8,590 nucleotides of DNA, from contig JAENIZ010000044.1 of the NCBI GenBank assembly GCA_016844485.1, forward strand, positions 1 to 8,590. The letters are read 5' to 3'. Position numbers and translations under genes: made by a program. Below are positions 5,530 to 8,590 of this stretch, in pieces. The DNA comes from Gammaproteobacteria bacterium. Lineage in GTDB: Bacteria; Pseudomonadota; Gammaproteobacteria; Eutrophobiales; Eutrophobiaceae. The notes under the pieces were generated by a model, which worked only from the letters and a program-made list of their open reading frames with translations, did not search any database and was not told the DNA's origin. The stretch's first letter is position 1. Each line of letters starts with the position of its first letter.

Positions 5530-5594
5530 CACCAGGCAGCTAATCCCTTATGTTGCCCCCTTAACCATGACTAACTCCAACAGGGGAAGTGTGA

Positions 5595-6995
5595 ATGCAG
5601 AAAATCATCCAGACACCGGGTATCAGGGACAAGGAAACCGCATCATTAAAAATACCGCCGCATTCGATAGAGGCGGAAATAGCCGTACTGGGCGGTGTCC
5701 TGCTTGATAACAGTGTCTGGGAGAAAATAGTTGAGCGTGTTTCTGAAGAAGATTTTTATCGCAAGGACCACCGTATTATTTTTCACGCTATCGCCACACT
5801 TGATTCAGACGGAAAACCCTTTGATGTTGTAACTGTTGCAGAGTGGCTGGACAGCCACAAACAGCTTGAGGATGCCGGTGGACTGCCTTATCTCGCTGCT
5901 CTTGCCGAGAATACTGCGGGTTCCGGCAATATTACTGCCTATGCTGATATTGTTCGTAAACGTTCCATTCTCAGACAATTAATCCGTGCCACAAACGAAA
6001 TCAGCGAATCAGTTTTTAACCCACAGGGACGGAACAGTGATGAAATTCTCGACTTCGCCGAACAGATAGTATTTGAGATCGCAGAGCGGGAATCGAAAGG
6101 ACGCAAAAACTATAGTTCGATAAAAGATTTACTGGTCAGGGCCCTGGATCGGGTGGATGAACTCTTCCACCTGGATAATCCGATTACCGGTGTGGCCACC
6201 GGTTTTGAAGATTTCGACGACCGTACTGCCGGACTGCAACGCTCCGATTTGATCATTATTGCCGGGCGGCCATCAATGGGCAAGACGGCATTCGCCATCA
6301 ATATTGCAGAGCATGCTGCAATCAAACATAAATTATCCGTCGCCGTATTCAGTATGGAAATGTCCAGTGTACAATTGGCAATGCGCATGATGTCTTCACT
6401 GGGACGTATCGATCAGCACAAGGTGCGTACCGGTAAATTACACGATGATGACTGGCCCCGTTTAACTTCCGCTGTCGAGATCCTCAAGGATTCCAGACTG
6501 TTTATCGATGATACACCTGCACTGACGCCGGCTGAATTACGGGCCCGGTGCCGCCGCATTACCAGAGAACATGGCCTTGATTTGATTATCGTAGACTATT
6601 TGCAGCTGATGCAGGTCCCGGGGACGAAGGAGAACCGCGCCACAGAGATCTCCGAGATCTCGCGTTCACTCAAGGCCATGGCCAAGGAACTCAATGTCCC
6701 GGTCGTTGCGCTTTCCCAGTTAAACCGAAGTCTGGAACAACGTCCGAATAAACGCCCGGTGATGTCAGACCTGCGTGAAAGTGGTGCGATTGAACAAGAC
6801 GCCGATTTGATCGTCTTTATCTACCGTGATGAAGTCTATAACGAGGACACACCGGACAAAGGCAAGGCGGAAATTATTATCTCCAAACAACGCAATGGAC
6901 CAATTGGTATGGTGCCACTGACATTTCTTGGACAATTTACACGTTTCGAAAACTACATCGTAGAAAAACCCTATATGCAAGGGTATGATGAATGA
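5595..6995 (+). CDS. dnaB: Replicative DNA helicase DnaB
   Basis: DnaB is the hexameric 5'-3' helicase at the replication fork; it binds DnaG primase and the clamp-loader complex. The 466-residue product, similar to the 471 of E. coli, starts translation at an ATG preceded by AGGGGAAG (5582-5589). Residues about 20-120 form the N-terminal primase-interaction domain (PPHSIEAEIAVLGGVLLD). A linker follows, with a RecA-like ATPase domain from about 195. Walker A is GRPSMGKT (224-231, K230). FSMEMS (252-257) carries the expected catalytic glutamate E255. Walker B is LIIVDYLQLM (D334), and motif H4 is ALSQLNRSLE (372-381, Q375). SDLRESGAIEQDADL (391-405) and KQRNGPIG (431-438) complete the family set, the latter with the presumed arginine finger R433. 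No intein interrupts the ATPase motifs, where inteins are common in this family. The stop overlaps the alr start (ATGA). Confidence 0.98.
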   Translation: MQKIIQTPGIRDKETASLKIPPHSIEAEIAVLGGVLLDNSVWEKIVERVSEEDFYRKDHRIIFHAIATLDSDGKPFDVVTVAEWLDSHKQLEDAGGLPYLAALAENTAGSGNITAYADIVRKRSILRQLIRATNEISESVFNPQGRNSDEILDFAEQIVFEIAERESKGRKNYSSIKDLLVRALDRVDELFHLDNPITGVATGFEDFDDRTAGLQRSDLIIIAGRPSMGKTAFAINIAEHAAIKHKLSVAVFSMEMSSVQLAMRMMSSLGRIDQHKVRTGKLHDDDWPRLTSAVEILKDSRLFIDDTPALTPAELRARCRRITREHGLDLIIVDYLQLMQVPGTKENRATEISEISRSLKAMAKELNVPVVALSQLNRSLEQRPNKRPVMSDLRESGAIEQDADLIVFIYRDEVYNEDTPDKGKAEIIISKQRNGPIGMVPLTFLGQFTRFENYIVEKPYMQGYDE

Positions 6996-8077
6996 CACGG
7001 CCGGCAAGGGTTGTCATCAACCTGTCAGCCCTGCGTCATAATCTCGCACGCGTTCACGAACTCGCCCCCGCCTGTAAAATCATGGCCATCGTCAAGGCGG
7101 ATGGTTACGGCCATGGATTGACAAGAGTTGCACATGCCTTGGCCGCCGCAGATGCATTTGGCGTGGCCTGTCTTGAGGAAGCGCGGGAATTGCGGGGGGC
7201 GGGGATCAAACAGCCGATCATCCTGCTCGAGGGGCCTTATTCCGCCAATGAATTAACAAAAATTGTGAATCTCGGGCTGGATATCGTTATACATGATGTG
7301 ACGCAGGTCGAGATGCTGGAGCGTGCTGTTCTGCCCAGGGCGGTTGTGGTCTGGCTCAAAGTGGATACCGGAATGCATCGCCTCGGTTTTTTGCCTGAAG
7401 CGATTACAAGGATATGGCAACGTTTGAATGATTGTAAGGCGGTGGCAGACAAAATCTATTTAATGACTCATCTGGCTGTGGCAAATGAACGTGACAACCC
7501 GATGAATCATGCCCAGATCGAATGTTTTCATAAAGTGTGCGCCAATCTGGCAACGGAAACATCCATAGCAAACTCGGCAAGTATCCTGGCCTTTCCCGAT
7601 ACCCATGCCGATTGGGTGCGGCCGGGTCTGATGTTGTATGGTGTATCGCCATTATGTGACAGCTCTGGCGTTGATGAAGGACTTAAACCGGTAATGACCC
7701 TTAAATCTGAATTGATTGCTGTCAAGAATTTACGCGCAAATGATCCGGTGGGCTATGGCGCAACCTGGCGTTGTCCGGAAGATATGCCGGTCGGGATAGT
7801 TGCCGCAGGTTATGGTGACGGTTATCCGCGTCATGCGCCTTCCGGTACACCTGTGCTTGTTAATGGTGAGCGTGTAGCGCTGATCGGCCGTGCCTCAATG
7901 GATATGTTAATCGTTGATCTGCGCAAACAGCCCCGGGCAAAGGTAGGTGATCCTGTGGTGTTATGGGGTGAAGGATTACCGGTAGAAGAGCTTGCCCGTT
8001 ACGCCGATACCATTCCTTATGAATTGCTCTGTGCAGTACACAAGCGATTACAGTTTATTGAATATGGCAAAGGCTAA
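6992..8077 (+). CDS. alr: Alanine racemase, PLP-dependent
   Basis: Interconverts L- and D-alanine using pyridoxal 5'-phosphate, supplying D-alanine for peptidoglycan in the cytoplasm. The 361-residue product has the usual length. The N-terminal TIM barrel carries the cofactor motif AIVKADGYGHG with the Schiff-base lysine K35. KVDTGMHRLGF (123-133) and VRPGLMLYG (209-217, R210) are barrel and phosphate/pyridine-side motifs. The second catalytic base is the tyrosine in PVGYGATWR (Y255), followed by AAGYGDGYPR (271-280). The C-terminal beta domain includes GRASMDMLIVDL (299-310) and IPYELLCAVHKR (341-352). ATG 6992 overlaps the dnaB stop by 4 nt, and AAGGG at 6979-6983 is a good ribosome binding site inside dnaB. 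The dnaB-alr pairing is common in proteobacteria. Whether this is the biosynthetic Alr or a DadX-type catabolic isozyme cannot be read directly, but the housekeeping context favours Alr. Confidence 0.97.
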   Translation: MTRPARVVINLSALRHNLARVHELAPACKIMAIVKADGYGHGLTRVAHALAAADAFGVACLEEARELRGAGIKQPIILLEGPYSANELTKIVNLGLDIVIHDVTQVEMLERAVLPRAVVVWLKVDTGMHRLGFLPEAITRIWQRLNDCKAVADKIYLMTHLAVANERDNPMNHAQIECFHKVCANLATETSIANSASILAFPDTHADWVRPGLMLYGVSPLCDSSGVDEGLKPVMTLKSELIAVKNLRANDPVGYGATWRCPEDMPVGIVAAGYGDGYPRHAPSGTPVLVNGERVALIGRASMDMLIVDLRKQPRAKVGDPVVLWGEGLPVEELARYADTIPYELLCAVHKRLQFIEYGKG

Positions 8078-8590
8078 GCTTCAGTATCAATGCAGCGAGT
8101 GTGGCGCAACGGCGCCCAAGTGGGTCGGGCAATGCCCGGATTGCAATGCGTGGAATACCTTGATTGAAGTGATTGCAGAGCCCACCGGCGGGCCCCGGTC
8201 GCCACGTTTTCGTGAACATCAGGCTGCACCGGCCGAGGTCTGTTATCTCAATACTGTCGATACTGTCAAGTCACCGCGGCTTGCTTCGGGCATATCAGAA
8301 CTCGATCGGGTAATCGGTGGCGGACTGGTGAACGGTTCAGTCATCCTGCTTGGTGGTGATCCGGGCATAGGCAAATCCACTTTACTGATACAGGTACTTG
8401 CAGCCATCAGTACTGAAACCAGCACGGACACTCTTTATGTTTCCGGTGAGGAATCAGCCCAGCAGATTAGTCTGCGTGGCCAGCGCCTTGGCCTTGCACT
8501 CGATCGCCTGCGCCTGTTAACAGAGAACAACGTTGAACGGATCCTGTCGGTTGCCGCGACCGAGAGGCCAGGTGTCATGGTCATTGATTC
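8064..8590 (+). CDS. radA: DNA repair protein RadA (5' part, runs off window)
   Basis: RadA (Sms) is a RecA-like, DnaB-related ATPase that promotes branch migration during homologous recombination. Only the first 175 codons are present. An N-terminal zinc finger has C10-xx-C13 and C24-xx-C27 (YQCSECG and GQCPDCNAW). A short linker leads to the ATPase domain, beginning SGISELDRVIGGGL (75-88). Walker A is GGDPGIGKST (97-106, K104), followed by the family motif YVSGEES (125-131) and a Walker B strand VMVID (171-175) at the window edge. The diagnostic KNRFG motif and the Lon-like C-terminal domain would lie beyond. ATG 8064 overlaps the end of alr by 14 nt in another frame. It has no clear Shine-Dalgarno sequence, so translation is probably coupled to alr. 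The start agrees with the E. coli N-terminus (MAKA). Confidence 0.95.
   Translation, partial: MAKAKLQYQCSECGATAPKWVGQCPDCNAWNTLIEVIAEPTGGPRSPRFREHQAAPAEVCYLNTVDTVKSPRLASGISELDRVIGGGLVNGSVILLGGDPGIGKSTLLIQVLAAISTETSTDTLYVSGEESAQQISLRGQRLGLALDRLRLLTENNVERILSVAATERPGVMVID

Noticed and set aside
5595..6995. Intein in DnaB
   Set aside because: All helicase motifs are contiguous and the length is normal, so there is no insertion.

Overview
This window is a housekeeping region from a proteobacterial chromosome, most likely a gammaproteobacterium. The proteins closely match Escherichia coli and Pseudomonas families. The gene order rnr-rlmB-rpsF-rpsR-(DUF2232 membrane protein)-rplI-dnaB-alr, with a tRNA-Leu beside rnr, is the order I recall from Pseudomonas. 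Having radA directly after alr points to a less-studied lineage, perhaps sulfur-oxidising or Chromatiales-like, but that is inference. Base composition looks even across the window, and I see no transposase, integrase, phage gene, CRISPR array or other sign of recent transfer.

Layout. Bases 3-79 are a degenerate 7-bp tandem repeat. A minus-strand tRNA-Leu(CAG) follows at 84-168, with its own promoter at 192-220. Everything after that is on the plus strand: rnr (RNase R), rlmB (23S rRNA Gm2251 methyltransferase), a 108-bp leader with a strong hairpin, rpsF (S6), rpsR (S18), an eight-helix DUF2232 membrane protein, rplI (L9), dnaB (replicative helicase), alr (alanine racemase) and the first 175 codons of radA, which runs off the right edge.

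The genes fall into three linked groups. RNase R and RlmB handle RNA decay and rRNA modification. S6, S18 and L9 are ribosomal proteins, with the uncharacterised membrane protein between them. DnaB, Alr and RadA cover replication, the D-alanine supply for peptidoglycan, and recombinational repair. dnaB/alr overlap by 4 nt and alr/radA by 14 nt, which suggests translational coupling. The longest gaps (about 105-108 bp, before rpsF, before the DUF2232 gene and before dnaB) hold the candidate regulatory elements. No stretch over 300 bases lacks a gene.

No new biological system is evident. The points most worth a second look are the heptamer repeat against the tRNA 3' end, the very compact divergent tRNA-Leu/rnr start, the structured rpsF leader, a long-range inverted repeat that could mask the DUF2232 gene start, the DUF2232 gene itself, and an RNase R that stops at its S1 domain without the usual basic tail.
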